Assembly: GCA_947683625.1 (NCBI GenBank)
Contig: CANTUR010000793.1
Location: 7,006,001-7,070,000 of the forward strand
Source of the DNA: Mallotus nudiflorus
Taxonomy: Eukaryota > Streptophyta > Magnoliopsida > Malpighiales > Euphorbiaceae
Reading direction: 5' to 3'
DNA length: 64,000 nucleotides
The notes below the pieces were generated by a model that saw only the letters and a program-made list of their open reading frames with translations, did no database searches and was not told the DNA's origin. The stretch's first letter is position 1; each line of letters starts with the position of its first letter. The translations under genes and the position numbers were made by a program. This document shows, in pieces, positions 35,451 through 49,070 of this stretch.

Positions 35451-36787
35451 GAATGCACAATTTTTGCACATTTGCGCCTGTTTGAACGCAAAATGTTAAC
35501 TCGTGCAAAGTTTATACACAGATTGTTTAAAACATGTGATCCAATGTTCCAACTACATATTTTCAATCCTAAAGACATATTCTAGCATTTGAAGTTTGCA
35601 AATCTAGTTGATTTAATTGAATGCACAATTTTTGAACATTTGCACTTATTTTCACACAAAACGAGAACTGTTGCAAATTTGTGCGCAAATGGTTTTAGAC
35701 AAGATATCCAATGTTCCAATCGCAAATTCACAACACTAATCACATATTTTAGCTTTCTAAACTCATAAATATAAATGAGATTGTTGAATGTATAATTTTT
35801 GCACTTTTGCTCCAATTTGAATGCAAAACCTTATCTCGTACAAAATTTCTGCGCAAATTGTTCAAAACATGTAATCCAATGTTCCAAATACATATTTTCA
35901 ATCCTGAAGACATATTCCAGCATTTCAAATAAGTTAATGCTATTGATTTTGTTCAATGCACAATTTGTGGACATTTGCATATGCTTGAACGCAAAACGTG
36001 AACTCACGTAAATTTGTGCGCACATGGTTTTAGACAAGATATCCAATGTTCCAATCATATATTCACAACCCTAATCCTAAATATTCTAGCTTTTTAAGCT
36101 CATAAATATATAAATGAGATTGTTGAATGCACAATTTGTGCACATTTGCGCCTCTAAGAACGAACGCAAAATTTAAGGAGAAATTGTTTACAATATATGT
36201 AATCCAATGTTCCAGCTACATATTTTCAATCCTGAAGACGTATTCCAGCATTTAACACTCATAAATCTAGTTGATTTAAATGAATGCACAATTTTTTCAC
36301 ATTTGCGCATGTTTGAACGCAAAATGTCAACTCGTGCAAATTTGTGCACAAATGGTTTTAAGACAAGATATCCAGTGTTTCCAATCAAATATTCACAACA
36401 CTAATCACATATTCTAGCTTTTTGAACTCATAAATGTAAATGAGATTTTTGAATGCACAATTTGTGCACATTTGCACCTCTATGAACGTAAAATGTTAAC
36501 TCGTGCAAAATTTACACATAAACTGCTTAAAACATGTAATCCAATGTTCGAACTACATATTTTCAATCCTAAAGACATATTTCAGCCTTTAAAACTCATA
36601 ATTATAGTTGATTTAATTGAATGCACAATTTTTGCACATTTGCAAAAAGTTTTAACGCAAAACGTGAACTCATGCAAATTTGTGCGCAAATGGTTTTAAC
36701 ACGAGATATCCAATGTTCCCATCAAACATTCACAACACTAATCACATATTCTAGCTTTTTAAACTCTTAAATATAAATTAGATTGTT
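35451..36787 (+). repeat. 8-mer half of super-repeat copy 3
   Basis: 1337 bp. GAGAACTGTTGCAAATT in the hybrid monomer and CATTTGCATATGC in monomer 9 are shared only with copy 4. Confidence 0.87.
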
Positions 36788-38941
36788 GAATGCACAATTT
36801 TTGCACATTTGCGCCTGTTTGAACGCAAAATGTTAACTCGTGCAAAGTTTATACACATATTGTTTAAAACATGTGATCCAATGTTCCAACTACATATTTT
36901 CAACCCTAAAGACATATTCTAGCATTTAAAGCTCACAAATCTAGTTGATTTAATTGAATGCATAATTTTTGAACATTTGCACTTGTTTTCACACAAAACG
37001 TGAACTCGTGCAAATTTGTGCGCAAATGGTTTTAGACAAGATATCCATTGTTGCAATCACATATTCACAACACTAATCCAAAATTCTAGCTTTTCAAACT
37101 CATAAATATAAATGAGATTGTTGAATGCATAATTTCTGCACATTTGCGCCTGTTTGGATGCAAAATGATAACTCGTGCTAAATTTATGCACGAATTGTTT
37201 AAAACATGTGATCCAATGTTCCAACTGCATATTTTCAATCCTAAATACATATTCCAGCATTTCAAACTCAAAAATCTAGTTGATTTAATTGAATGCAAAA
37301 CTTGTGCACATTTGCGCATGTTTGAACGAAAAACGTGAACTCGTGCAAATTTGTGTGCAAATGGTTTTAGACAAGACATCCAATGTTCCAATCGCATATT
37401 AATAGCACTAATCATATATTCTAGCTTTTTAATCTCACAGATACAAATGAGATTGTTGAATGAACAATCTTGCACATTTGTGCTTTTTTGAACGCAAAAT
37501 GTCAACTCGTGCAAAAGTTATGTACAAATTGTTTAAAACATGTAATCCAACATTCCAACTACATATTTTCAATCCTAAAGATGTATTCCAGCCTTTGAAA
37601 CTCATAAATCCAGTTGATTTAATTGAATGCACAATTTTTGCGCTTGTATGAACGCAAAACGTGAACTCATGCAAATTTGTGCGCAAATGGTTTTAGACAA
37701 GGTATCCAATTTTCCAATCGCATATTCGTAACACTAATCACTTTTCAAACTCATAAATATAAATGAGATTGTTCAGTGCACAATTTTTGCACATTTGCAC
37801 CTGTTTGAACGCAAAATGTGAACTCATCCAAATTTGTGCGCAAATGCTTTTAGAAAAGATATCCAATGTTCCAATCACAAATTCACAACACTAATCACAT
37901 ATTTTAGCTTTCTAAACTCATAAATATAAATGAGATTGTCGAATGTATAATTTTTGCACTTTTGTGCTAGTTTGAACGCAAAACCTTAACTAGTACAAAA
38001 TTTATGCGCAAATTGTTCAAAACATGTAATCCAATGTTCCAACTACATATTTTCAATCCTAAAGACATATTCCAGCATTTCAAACTCGTTAATGTTGTTG
38101 ATTTTTTTCAATGCACAATTTGTGGACATTTGCGTATGCTTGAACGCAAAACGTAAACTCGTGTAAATTTATGCGCAGATGGTTTTAGACAAGATATCCA
38201 ATGTTCCAATCATATATTCACAACCCTAATCATAAATATTCTAGCTTTTTAAGCTCATAAATATATAAATGGGATTGTTGAATGCACAATTTGTGCACAT
38301 TTACGCCTCTAAGAACGAACGCAAAATTTAAGGAGAATTTGTTTACAATATATGTAATCCAATGTTCCAGCTACATATTTTCAATCCTGAAGACGTATTC
38401 CAGCATTTAAAACACATAAATGTAGTGGATTTAAATGAATGCACAATTTTTGCACATTTGCGCATGTTTGAACGCAAAATGTCAACTCGTGCAAATTTGT
38501 GCACAAATGGTTTTAAGACAAGATATCCAGTGTTTCCAATCACATATTCATAACACTAATCACATATTCTAGCTTTTTGAACTCATAAATGTAAATGAGA
38601 TTGTTGAATGCACAATTTGTGCACATTTGCACCTCTATGAACGCAAAATGTTAACTCGTGCAAAATTTACACATAAACTGCTTAAAGCATGTAATCCAAT
38701 GTTCGAACTACTTATTTTCAATCCTAAAGACATATTCCAGCCTTTAAAACTCATAATTGCAGTTGATTTAATTGAATGCACAATTTTTGCACATTTACGC
38801 ATGTTTTAACGCAAAACGTGAACTCGTGCAAATTTGTGCGCAAATGGTTTTAACACGAGATATCCAATGTTCCCATCAAACATTCACAACACTAATCACA
38901 TATTCTAGCTTTTTAAACTCTTAAATATAAATTAGATTGTT
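36788..38941 (+). repeat. 13-mer half of super-repeat copy 4
   Basis: 2154 bp and essentially identical to 33297-35450 by eye across all thirteen monomers. Confidence 0.88.
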
Positions 38942-40278
38942 GAATGCACAATTTTTGCACATTTGCGCCTGTTTGAACGCAAAATGTTAACTCGTGCAAA
39001 GTTTATACACAGATTGTTTAAAACATGTGATCCAATGTTCCAACTACATATTTTCAATCCTAAAGACATATTCTAGCATTTGAAGTTTGCAAATCTAGTT
39101 GATTTAATTGAATGCACAATTTTTGAACATTTGCACTTATTTTCACACAAAACGAGAACTGTTGCAAATTTGTGCGCAAATGGTTTTAGACAAGATATCC
39201 AATGTTCCAATCGCAAATTCACAACACTAATCACATATTTTAGCTTTCTAAACTCATAAATATAAATGAGATTGTTGAATGTATAATTTTTGCACTTTTG
39301 CTCCAATTTGAATGCAAAACCTTATCTCGTACAAAATTTCTGCGCAAATTGTTCAAAACATGTAATCCAATGTTCCAAATACATATTTTCAATCCTGAAG
39401 ACATATTCCAGCATTTCAAATAAGTTAATGCTATTGATTTTGTTCAATGCACAATTTGTGGACATTTGCATATGCTTGAACGCAAAACGTGAACTCACGT
39501 AAATTTGTGCGCACATGGTTTTAGACAAGATATCCAATGTTCCAATCATATATTCACAACCCTAATCCTAAATATTCTAGCTTTTTAAGCTCATAAATAT
39601 ATAAATGAGATTGTTGAATGCACAATTTGTGCACATTTGCGCCTCTAAGAACGAACGCAAAATTTAAGGAGAAATTGTTTACAATATATGTAATCCAATG
39701 TTCCAGCTACATATTTTCAATCCTGAAGACGTATTCCAGCATTTAACACTCATAAATCTAGTTGATTTAAATGAATGCACAATTTTTTCACATTTGCGCA
39801 TGTTTGAACGCAAAATGTCAACTCGTGCAAATTTGTGCACAAATGGTTTTAAGACAAGATATCCAGTGTTTCCAATCAAATATTCACAACACTAATCACA
39901 TATTCTAGCTTTTTGAACTCATAAATGTAAATGAGATTTTTGAATGCACAATTTGTGCACATTTGCACCTCTATGAACGTAAAATGTTAACTCGTGCAAA
40001 ATTTACACATAAACTGCTTAAAACATGTAATCCAATGTTCGAACTACATATTTTCAATCCTAAAGACATATTTCAGCCTTTAAAACTCATAATTGTAGTT
40101 GATTTAATTGAATGCACAATTTTTGCACATTTGCAAAAAGTTTTAACGCAAAACGTGAACTAATGCAAATTTGTGGGCAAATGGTTTTAACACGAGATAT
40201 CCAATGTTCCCATCAAACATTCACAACACTAATCACATATTCTAGCTTTTTAAACTCTTAAATATAAATTAGATTGTT
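38942..40278 (+). repeat. 8-mer half of super-repeat copy 4
   Basis: 1337 bp, nearly identical to 35451-36787. Small differences appear only at its end (ATTGTAGTTG against ATTATAGTTG; GAACTAATGC at about 40160). Confidence 0.87.
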
Positions 40279-41286
40279 GAATGCACAATTTTTGCACATT
40301 TGCGCCTGTTTGAACGCAAAATGTTAACTCGTGCAAAGTTTATACACGTATTGTTTAAAACATGTGATCCAATGTTCCAACTACATATTTTCAACCCTAA
40401 AGACATATTCTAGCATTTAAAGCTCGCAAATCTAGTTGATTTAATTGAATGCATAATTTTTGAACATTTGCACTTGTTTTCACACAAAACGTGAACTCGT
40501 GCAAATTTGTGCGCAAATGGTTTTAGACAAGATATCCATTGTCGCAATCACATATTCACAACACTAATCCAAAATTCTAGCTTTTCAAACTCATAAATAT
40601 AAATGAGATTGTTGAATGCATAATTTCTGCACATTTGCGCCTATTTGGATGCAAAATGATAACTCGTGCTAAATTTATGCACGAATTGTTTAAAACATGT
40701 GATCCAATGTTCCAACTGCATATTTTCAATCCTGAAGACGTATTCCAGCATTTAAAACACATAAATGTAGTGGATTTAAATGAATGCACAATTTTTTCAC
40801 ATTTGCGCATGTTTGAACGCAAAATGTCAACTCGTGCAAATTTGTGCACAAATGGTTTTAAGACAAGATATCCAGTGTTTCCAATCACATATTCACAACA
40901 CTAATCACATATTCTAGCTTTTTGAACTCATAAATGTAAATGAGATTGTTGAATGCACAATTTGTGCACATTTGCACCTCTATGAACGCAAAATGTTAAC
41001 TCGTGCAAAATTTACACATAAACTGCTTAAAGCATGTAATCCAATGTTTGAACTACATATTTTCAATCCTAAAGACATATTCCAGCCTTTAAAACTCATA
41101 ATTGCAGTTGATTTAATTGAATGCACAATTTTTGCACATTTACGCATGTTTTAACGCAAAACGTGAACTCGTGCAAATTTGTGCGCAAATGGTTTTAACA
41201 TGAGATATCCAATGTTCCCATCAAACATTCACAACACTAATCACATATTCTATCTTTTTAAACTCTTAAATATAAATTAGATTGTT
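40279..41286 (+). repeat. 6-monomer HOR variant, hybrid 3/10
   Basis: 1008 bp: monomers 1, 2, hybrid 3/10, 11, 12, 13. The hybrid changes from monomer 3 (CCAACTGCATATT) to monomer 10 (CCTGAAGACGTATTCC) within 40721-40733. It ends the regular super-repeat. Confidence 0.87.
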
Positions 41287-43426
41287 GAATGCACAATTTT
41301 TGCACATTTGCGCCTGTTTGAATGCAAAATGTTAACTCGTGCAAAGTTTATACACAGATTGTTTAAAACATGTGATCCAATGTTCCAACTACATATTTTC
41401 AATCCTAAAGACATATTCTAGCATTTGAAGTTTGCAAATCTAGTTGATTTAATTAAATGCACAATTTTTGAACATTTGCGCTTATTTTCACACAAAACGA
41501 GAACTCATGCAAATTTGTGCGCAAATGGTTTTAGACAAGATATCCAATATTGCAATCACATATTCACAACACTAATCCAAAATTCTAGCTTTTCATACTC
41601 ATAAATATAAATGAGATTGTTGAATGCACAATTTGTGCACATTTGCGCTTGTTTGGACGTAAAATGATAACTCGTGCTAAATTTATGCACGAATTGTTTA
41701 AAACATGTGATCCAATGTTCCAACTGCATATTTTCAATCCTAAAGACATATTCCAGCATTTCAAACTCATAAATCTAGTTGATTTAACTGAATGCACAAC
41801 TTGTGCACATTTGCGCATGTTTGAACGAAAAACGTGAACTCGTGCAAATTTGTGCGCAAATGGTTTTAGACAAGACATCCAATGTTCCAATCACATATTA
41901 ATAGCACTAATCACATATTCTAGCTTTTTAATCTCACAGATACAAATGAGATTGTTGAATGAACAATCTTGCACATTTGCGCTTTTTTGAACGCAAAATG
42001 TCAACTCGTGCAAAAGTTATGCACAAATTGTTTAAAACATGTAATCCAACATTCCAACTACATATTTTCAATCCTAAAGATGTATTCTAGCCTTTGAAAC
42101 TCATAAATCCAGTTGATTTAATTGAATGCACAATTTTTGTGCTTGTGTGAACGCAAAACGTGAACTCATGCAAATTTGTGCACAAATGGTTTTAGACAAG
42201 GAATCCAATTTTCATAACACTAATCACTTTTCAAACTCATAAATATAAATGAGATTGTTCAGTGCACAATTTTTGCACATTTACACCTATTTGAACGCAA
42301 AACGTGAACTCGTCCAAATTTATGCGCAAATGCTTTTAGACAAGATATCCAATGTTCCAATCGCAAATTCACAACACTAATCAAATATTTTAGCTTTCTA
42401 AACTCATAAATATAAATGAGATTGTTGAATGTATAATTTTTGCACTTTTGCGCCAGTTTGAACGCAAAACCTTAACTCGTACAAAATTTATGCGCAAATT
42501 GTTCAAAACATATAATCCAATGTTCCAACTACATATTTTCAATCCTGAAGACATATTCCAGCATTTCAAACTCGTTAATGCTGTTGATTTTGTTCAATGC
42601 ACAATTTGTGGACATTTGCGTATGCTTGAACGCAAAATGTGAACTCACGTAAATTTATGCGTAGATGTTTTTAGACAAGATATCCAATGTTCCAATCATA
42701 TATTCACAACCCCAATCATACATATTCTAGCTTTTTAAGCTCATAAATATATAAATGAGATTGTTGAATGCACAATTTGTGCACATTTGCGCCTCTAAGA
42801 ACGAACGCAAAATTTAAGGAGAAATTGTTTACAATATATGTAATCCAATGTTCCAGCTACATATTTTCAATCCTGAAGACGTATTCCAGCATTTAAAACT
42901 CATAAATCTAGTTGATTTAAATGAATGCACAATTTTTCCACATTTGTGCATGTTTGAACGCAAAATGTCAACTCGTGCAAATTTGTGCACAAATGGTTTT
43001 AAGACAAGATATCCAGTGTTTCCAATCAAATATTCACAACACTAATCATATATTCTAGCTTTTTGAACTCATAAATGCAAATGAGATTGTTGAATGCAGA
43101 ATTTGTGCACATTTGCACCTTTATGAACGCAAAATGTTAACTCTGTAAAATTTACACATAAACTGCTTAAAACATGTAATCCAATATTCGAACTACATAT
43201 TTTCAATCCTAAAGACATATTCCAGCCTTTAAAACTCATAATTGCAGTTGATTTAATAGAATGTACAATTTTTCAACATTTGCGCATGTTTTAATGCAAA
43301 ACGTGAACTCGTGCAAATTTGTGCGCAAATGGTTTTAACACGAGATATCCAATGTTCCCACCAAACATTCACAACACTAATCAAATATTCTAGCTTTTTA
43401 AACTCTTAAATATAAATGAGATTGTT
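41287..43426 (+). repeat. 13-monomer HOR
   Basis: 2140 bp. Monomer 6 lacks about 14 bp near 42210 (CCAATTTTCATAACAC without the CGCATATT segment). Monomers 1-2 still resemble the super-repeat 8-mer (GAAGTTTGCAAATC). Confidence 0.86.
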
Positions 43427-44764
43427 GAATGCACAATTTTTGCACATTTGCGCCTCTTTGAACGCAAATTGTTAACTCGTGCAAAGTTTATACACATATT
43501 GTTTAAAACACTTTATACACAATGTTCCAACTACATATTTTCAATCCTAAAGACATATTCCAGCATTTAAAGCTCGCAAATCTAGTTGATTTAATTGAAT
43601 GCACAATTTTTGCACATTTGCACTTGTTTTCACACAAAACGTGAACTCGTGCAAATTTGTGTGCAAATGGTTTTAGACAAGATATCCAATGTTGCAATTA
43701 CATATTCACAAAACTAATCCAAAATTCTAGCTTTTCAAACTCATAAATATAAATGAGATTGTTGAATGCACAATTTGTGCACATTTGTACCTATTTGGAC
43801 GCAAAATGATAACTCGTGCTAAATTTATGCACGAATTGTTTAAAATATATGATCCAATGTTCCAACTGCATATTTTCAATCCTAAAGACATATTCCAGCA
43901 TTTCAAACTCGTTAATGCTGTTGATTTTGTTCAATGCACAATTTGTGGACATTTGCGTATGCTTGAACGCAAAATGTGAACTCACGTAAATTTATGCGTA
44001 GATGGTTTTAGACAAGATATCCAATGTTCCAATCATATATTCACAACCCTAATCATACATATTCTAGCTTTTTAAGCTCAAAAATATATAAATGAGATTG
44101 TTGAATGCACAATTTGTGCACATTTGCGCCTCTAAGAACGAACGCAAAATTTAAGGAGAAATTGTTTACAATATATGTAATCCAATGTTCCAGCTATATA
44201 TTTTCAATCCTGAAGATGTATTCCAGCATTTAAAACTTGTAAATGTAGTTGATTTAAATGAATGCACAATTTTTCCACATTTGCGAATGTTTGAACGCAA
44301 AATGTCAACTCGTGCAAATTTGTGCACAAATGGTTTTAAGACAAGATATCCAGTGTTTCCAGTCAAATATTCACAACACTAATCACATATTCTAGCTTTT
44401 TGAACTCATAAATGTAAATGAGATTTTCGAATGCACAATTTGTGCACATTTGCACCACTATGAACGCAAAATGTTAACTCGTGCAAAATTTACACATAAA
44501 CTGCTTAAAACATGTAATCCAATGTTCGAACTATATGTTTTCAATCCTAAAGACATATTCCAGCCTTTAAAACTCATAATTGTAGTTGATTTAATTGAAT
44601 GCACAATTTTTGCACATTTGCGCATGTTTTAACGCAAAACGTGAACTCGTGCAAATTTATGCGCAAATGGTTTTAAGACGAGATATCCAATGTTCCCATC
44701 AAACATTCACAACACTAATCACATATTCTAGCTTTTTAAACTCTTAAATATAAATGAGATTGTT
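43427..44764 (+). repeat. 8-monomer HOR variant, hybrid 3/8
   Basis: 1338 bp: monomers 1, 2, hybrid 3/8, 9-13. The hybrid switches from monomer 3 (CCTAAAGACATATTCC) to monomer 8 (TTAATGCTGTTG) between about 43885 and 43912. It has the same length as the 2/7 8-mers but an independent breakpoint. Confidence 0.87.
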
Positions 44765-46917
44765 GAATGCACAATTATTGCACACTTGCACCTGTTTGAA
44801 CGCAAAATGTTAACTCGTGCAAAGTTTATACACAGATTGTTTAAAACATGTGATCCAATGTTCCAACTACATATTTTCAATCCTAAAGACATATTCCAGC
44901 ATTTAAAGCTCGCAAATCTAGTTGATTTAATTAAATGCACAATTTTTGCACATTTGCACTTATTTTCACACAGAACGTGAACTCGTGCAAATTTGTGTGC
45001 AAATGGTTTTAGACAAGATATCCAATGTTGCAATCACATATTCACAACACTAATCCAAAATTCTAGCTTTTCAAACTCATAAATATAAATGAGATTGTTG
45101 AATGCACAATTTGTACACATTTGCGCCTATTTGGACGCAAAATGATAACTCGTGCTAAATTTATGCACGAATTGTTTAAAACATGTGATGCATTGTTCCA
45201 ATTGCATATTTTCAATCCTAAAGACATATTCCAGCATTTTAAACTCGTAAATCTAGTTGATTTAATTGAATACACAACTTGTGCACATTTGCGCATGTTT
45301 GAACGAAAAACGTGAACTCGTGCAAATTTATGCGCAAATGGTTTTAGACAAGACATCCAATGTTCCAATCGCATATTAATAGCACTAATCACATATTCTA
45401 TCTTTTTAATCTCACATATACAAATGAGATTGTTGAATTAATAATCTTGCACATTTGCGCTTTTTTGAATGCAAAATGTCAACTCGTGCAAAAGTTATGC
45501 ACAAATTGTTTAAAACATGTAATCCAAAATTCCAACTACATATTTTCAACCCTAAAGACGTATGCCAGCCTTTGAAACTCATAAATCCAGTTGATTTAAT
45601 TGAATGCACAATTTTTGCGCTTATATGAACGCATAACGTGAACTCATGCAAATTTGTGCGCAAATGGTTTTAGACAAGGTATCCAATTTTCCAATCGCAT
45701 ATTCGTAACACTAATCACTTTTCAAACTCATAAATATAAATGAGATTGTTCAGTGCACAATTTTTGCACATTTGCACCTGTTTGAACGCAAAATGTGAAC
45801 TCGTCCAAATTTGTGCGCAAATGCTTTTAGACAAGATATCCAATGTTCCAATCGCAAATCCACAACACTAATCATATATTTTAGCTTTCTAAACTAATAA
45901 ATATAAATGAGATTGTTGAATGTATAATTTTTGCACTTTTACGCCAGTTTGAATGTAAAACCTTAACTCGTACAAAATTTATGCACAAATTGTTCAAAAC
46001 ATGTAATCCAATGTTCCAACTACATATTTTCAATCCTGAAGACATATTCCAGCATTTCAAACTCGTTAATGTTGTTGATTTTGTTCAATGCACAATTTTC
46101 GGACATTTGCGTATGCTTGAACGCAAAACGTGAACTCGCGTAAATTTGTGCGCAGATGGTTTTAGACAAGATATCCAATGTTCCAATCATATATTCACAA
46201 CCCTAATCATACAAATTCTAGCTTTTTAAGCTCATAAATATATAAATGAGACTGTTGAATGCACAATTTGTGCACATTTGCGCCTCTAAGAACGAACGCA
46301 AAATTTAAGGAGAAATTGTTAACAATATATGTAATCCAATGTTCCAGCTACATATTTTCAATCCTGAAGATGTATTCCAGCATTTAAAACTCATAAATCT
46401 AGTTGATTTAAATGAATGCAAAATTTTTGCACATTTGCGCATGTTTGAACGCAAAATGTCAACTCGTGCAAATTTGTGCACAAATGGTTTTAAGACAAGA
46501 TATCCAATCTTTCCAATCAAATATTCACAACACTAATCACATATCCTAGCTTTTTGAACTCATAAATGTAAATGAGATTGTTGAATGCACAATTTGTGCA
46601 CATTTGCACCTCTATGAACGCAAAATGTTAACTCATGCAAAATTTACACATAAACTGCTTAAAACATGTAATCCAATTTCTGAACTACATATTTTCAATC
46701 CTAAAGACATATTCCAGCCTTTAAATCTCATAATTGTAGTTGATTTAATTGAATGCACAATTTTTGCACATTTCCGCATGTTTTAACGCAAAACGTGAAC
46801 TCTTGCAAATTTGTGCGCAAATGGTTTTAAGACGAGATATCCAATGTTCCATCAAACATTCACAACACTAATCACATATTCTAGCTTTTTAAACTCTTAA
46901 ATATAAATTAGATTGTT
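44765..46917 (+). repeat. Complete 13-monomer HOR
   Basis: 2153 bp with all monomers in order. Monomer 5 has TTGAATTAATAATC where neighbours read TTGAATGAACAATC. Confidence 0.87.
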
Positions 46918-49070
46918 GAATGCACAATTTTTGCACATTTGCGCCTGTTTGAACGCAAAATGTTAACTCGTGCAAAGTTTATACACAGATTGTTTAAAAC
47001 ATGTGATCCAATGTTCCAACTACATATTTTAAATCCTAAAGACATATTCCAGCATTTAAAGCTCGCAAATCTAGTTGATTTAATTGAATGCACAATTTTT
47101 GCACATTTGCACTTGTTTTCACACAAAACGTGAACTCGTGCAAATTTATGCGCAAATGGTTTTAGACAAGATATCCAATGTTGCAATCACATATTCATAA
47201 CACTAATCCAAAATTCTAGCTTTTCAAACTCATAAATATAAATGAGATTGTTGAATGCACAATTTGTGCACATTTGCGCCTGTTTGGACGCAAAATGATA
47301 ACTCTTGCTAAATTTATGCACGAATTGTTTAAAACATGTGATCCAATGTTCCAACTGCATATTTTCAATCCTAAAGACATATTCCAGCATTTCAAACCCG
47401 TAAATCTAGTTGATTTAATTGAATGCACAACTTGTGCACATTTGCGCATCTTTGAACGAAAAACATGAACTTGTGCAAATTTGTGCGCAAATGGTTTTAG
47501 ACAAGACATCTAATGTTCCAATCGCATATTAATACAACTAATCACATATTCTAGCTTTTTATTCTCATAGATACAAATGAGATTGTTGAATGAACAATCT
47601 TGCACATTTGCGCTTTTTTGAACGCAAAATGTCAACTCGTGCAAAAGTTATGCACAAATTGTTTAAAACATGTAATCCAACATTCCAACTACATACTTTC
47701 AATCCTAAAGACGTATTCCAGCCTTTGAAACTCATAAATCCAGTTGATTTAATTGAATGCACAATTTTTGCGCTTGTGTGAACGCAAAACGTGAACTCAT
47801 GCAAATTTGTGCGCAAATGGTTTTAGACAAGGTATCCAATTTTCCAAGCACATATTCATAACACTAATCACTTTTCAAACTCATAAATATAAATGAGATT
47901 GTTCAGTGCATAATTTTTGCACATTTGCACCTGTTTGAACGCAAAATGTGAACTCGTCTAAATTTGTGCGCAAATGCTTTTAGACAAGATATCCAATTGT
48001 CCAATCGCAAATTCACAACACTAATCACATATTTTAGCTTTCTAAACTTATAAATATGAATGAGATTGTTGAATGTATAATTTTTCCACTTTTGTGCCAG
48101 TTTGAATGCAAAACCTTAACTCGTACAAAATTTATGCGCAAATTGTTCAAAACATGTAATCCAATGTTCCAACTACATATTTTCAATCTTGAAGACATAT
48201 TCCAGCATTTCAAACTCATTAATGCTGTTGATTTTGTTCAATGCACAATTTGTGGACATTTGCGTATGCTTGAACGCAAAACGTGAACTCGCGTAAATTT
48301 GTGCACAGATGGTTTTAGACAAGATATCCAATGTTCCAATCATATATTCATAACCCTAATCATACATATTCTAGCTTTTTAAGCTCATAAATATATAAAT
48401 GAGATTATTGAATGCACAATTTGTGCACATTTGCGCCTCTAAGAACGAACGCAAAATTTAAGGAGAAATTGTTTACAATATATGTAATCCAATGTTCCAG
48501 CTACATATTTTCAATCCTGAAGACGTATTCCAGCATTTAAAACTCATAAATCTAGTTGATTTAAATGAATGCACAATTTTTGCACATTTGCGCATGTTTG
48601 AACGTAAAATGTCAACTCGTGCAAATTTGTGCACAAATGGTTTTAAGACAAGATATCCAGTCTTTCCAATCAAATATTCACAACACTAATCACATATCCT
48701 AGCTTTTTGAACTCATAAATGTAAATGAGATTATTGAATGCATAATTTGTGCACATTTGCACCTCTATGAACGCAAAATGTTAACTCGTGCAAAATTTAC
48801 ACATAAACTGCTTAAAACATGTAATGCAATTTTCGAACTACATATTTTCAATCCTAAAGACATATTCCAGCCTTTAAACTCATAATTGTAGTTGATTTAA
48901 TTGAATGCACAATTTTTGCACATTTGCGCATGTTTTAACGCAAAACGTGAACTCTTGCAAATTTGTGCGCAAATGGTTTTAAGACGAGATATCCAATGTT
49001 CCCATCAAACATTCACAACACTAATCACATATTCTAGCTTTTTAAACTCTTAAATATAAATGAGATTGTT
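46918..49070 (+). repeat. Complete 13-monomer HOR
   Basis: 2153 bp. Monomer 8 has TTTTTCCACTTTTGTGCC, a variant repeated in the next, shortened unit. Confidence 0.87.

Larger units (their letters stand above)
26316..40278 (+). repeat. 21-monomer super-repeat, four whole copies
   Basis: Four tandem copies of 3490-3491 bp (starts 26316, 29807, 33297, 36788), each a 13-mer followed by an 8-mer. The super-repeat phase extends left to about 25.14 kb and, after a deletion at about 40.73 kb, related monomers continue to about 41.5 kb. Diagnostic changes recur once per 3.49 kb, such as CATTTGCAAAAAG in monomer 13 before each 13-mer and GCATTTGAAGTTTGC in monomer 1 of each 8-mer. Confidence 0.93.
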
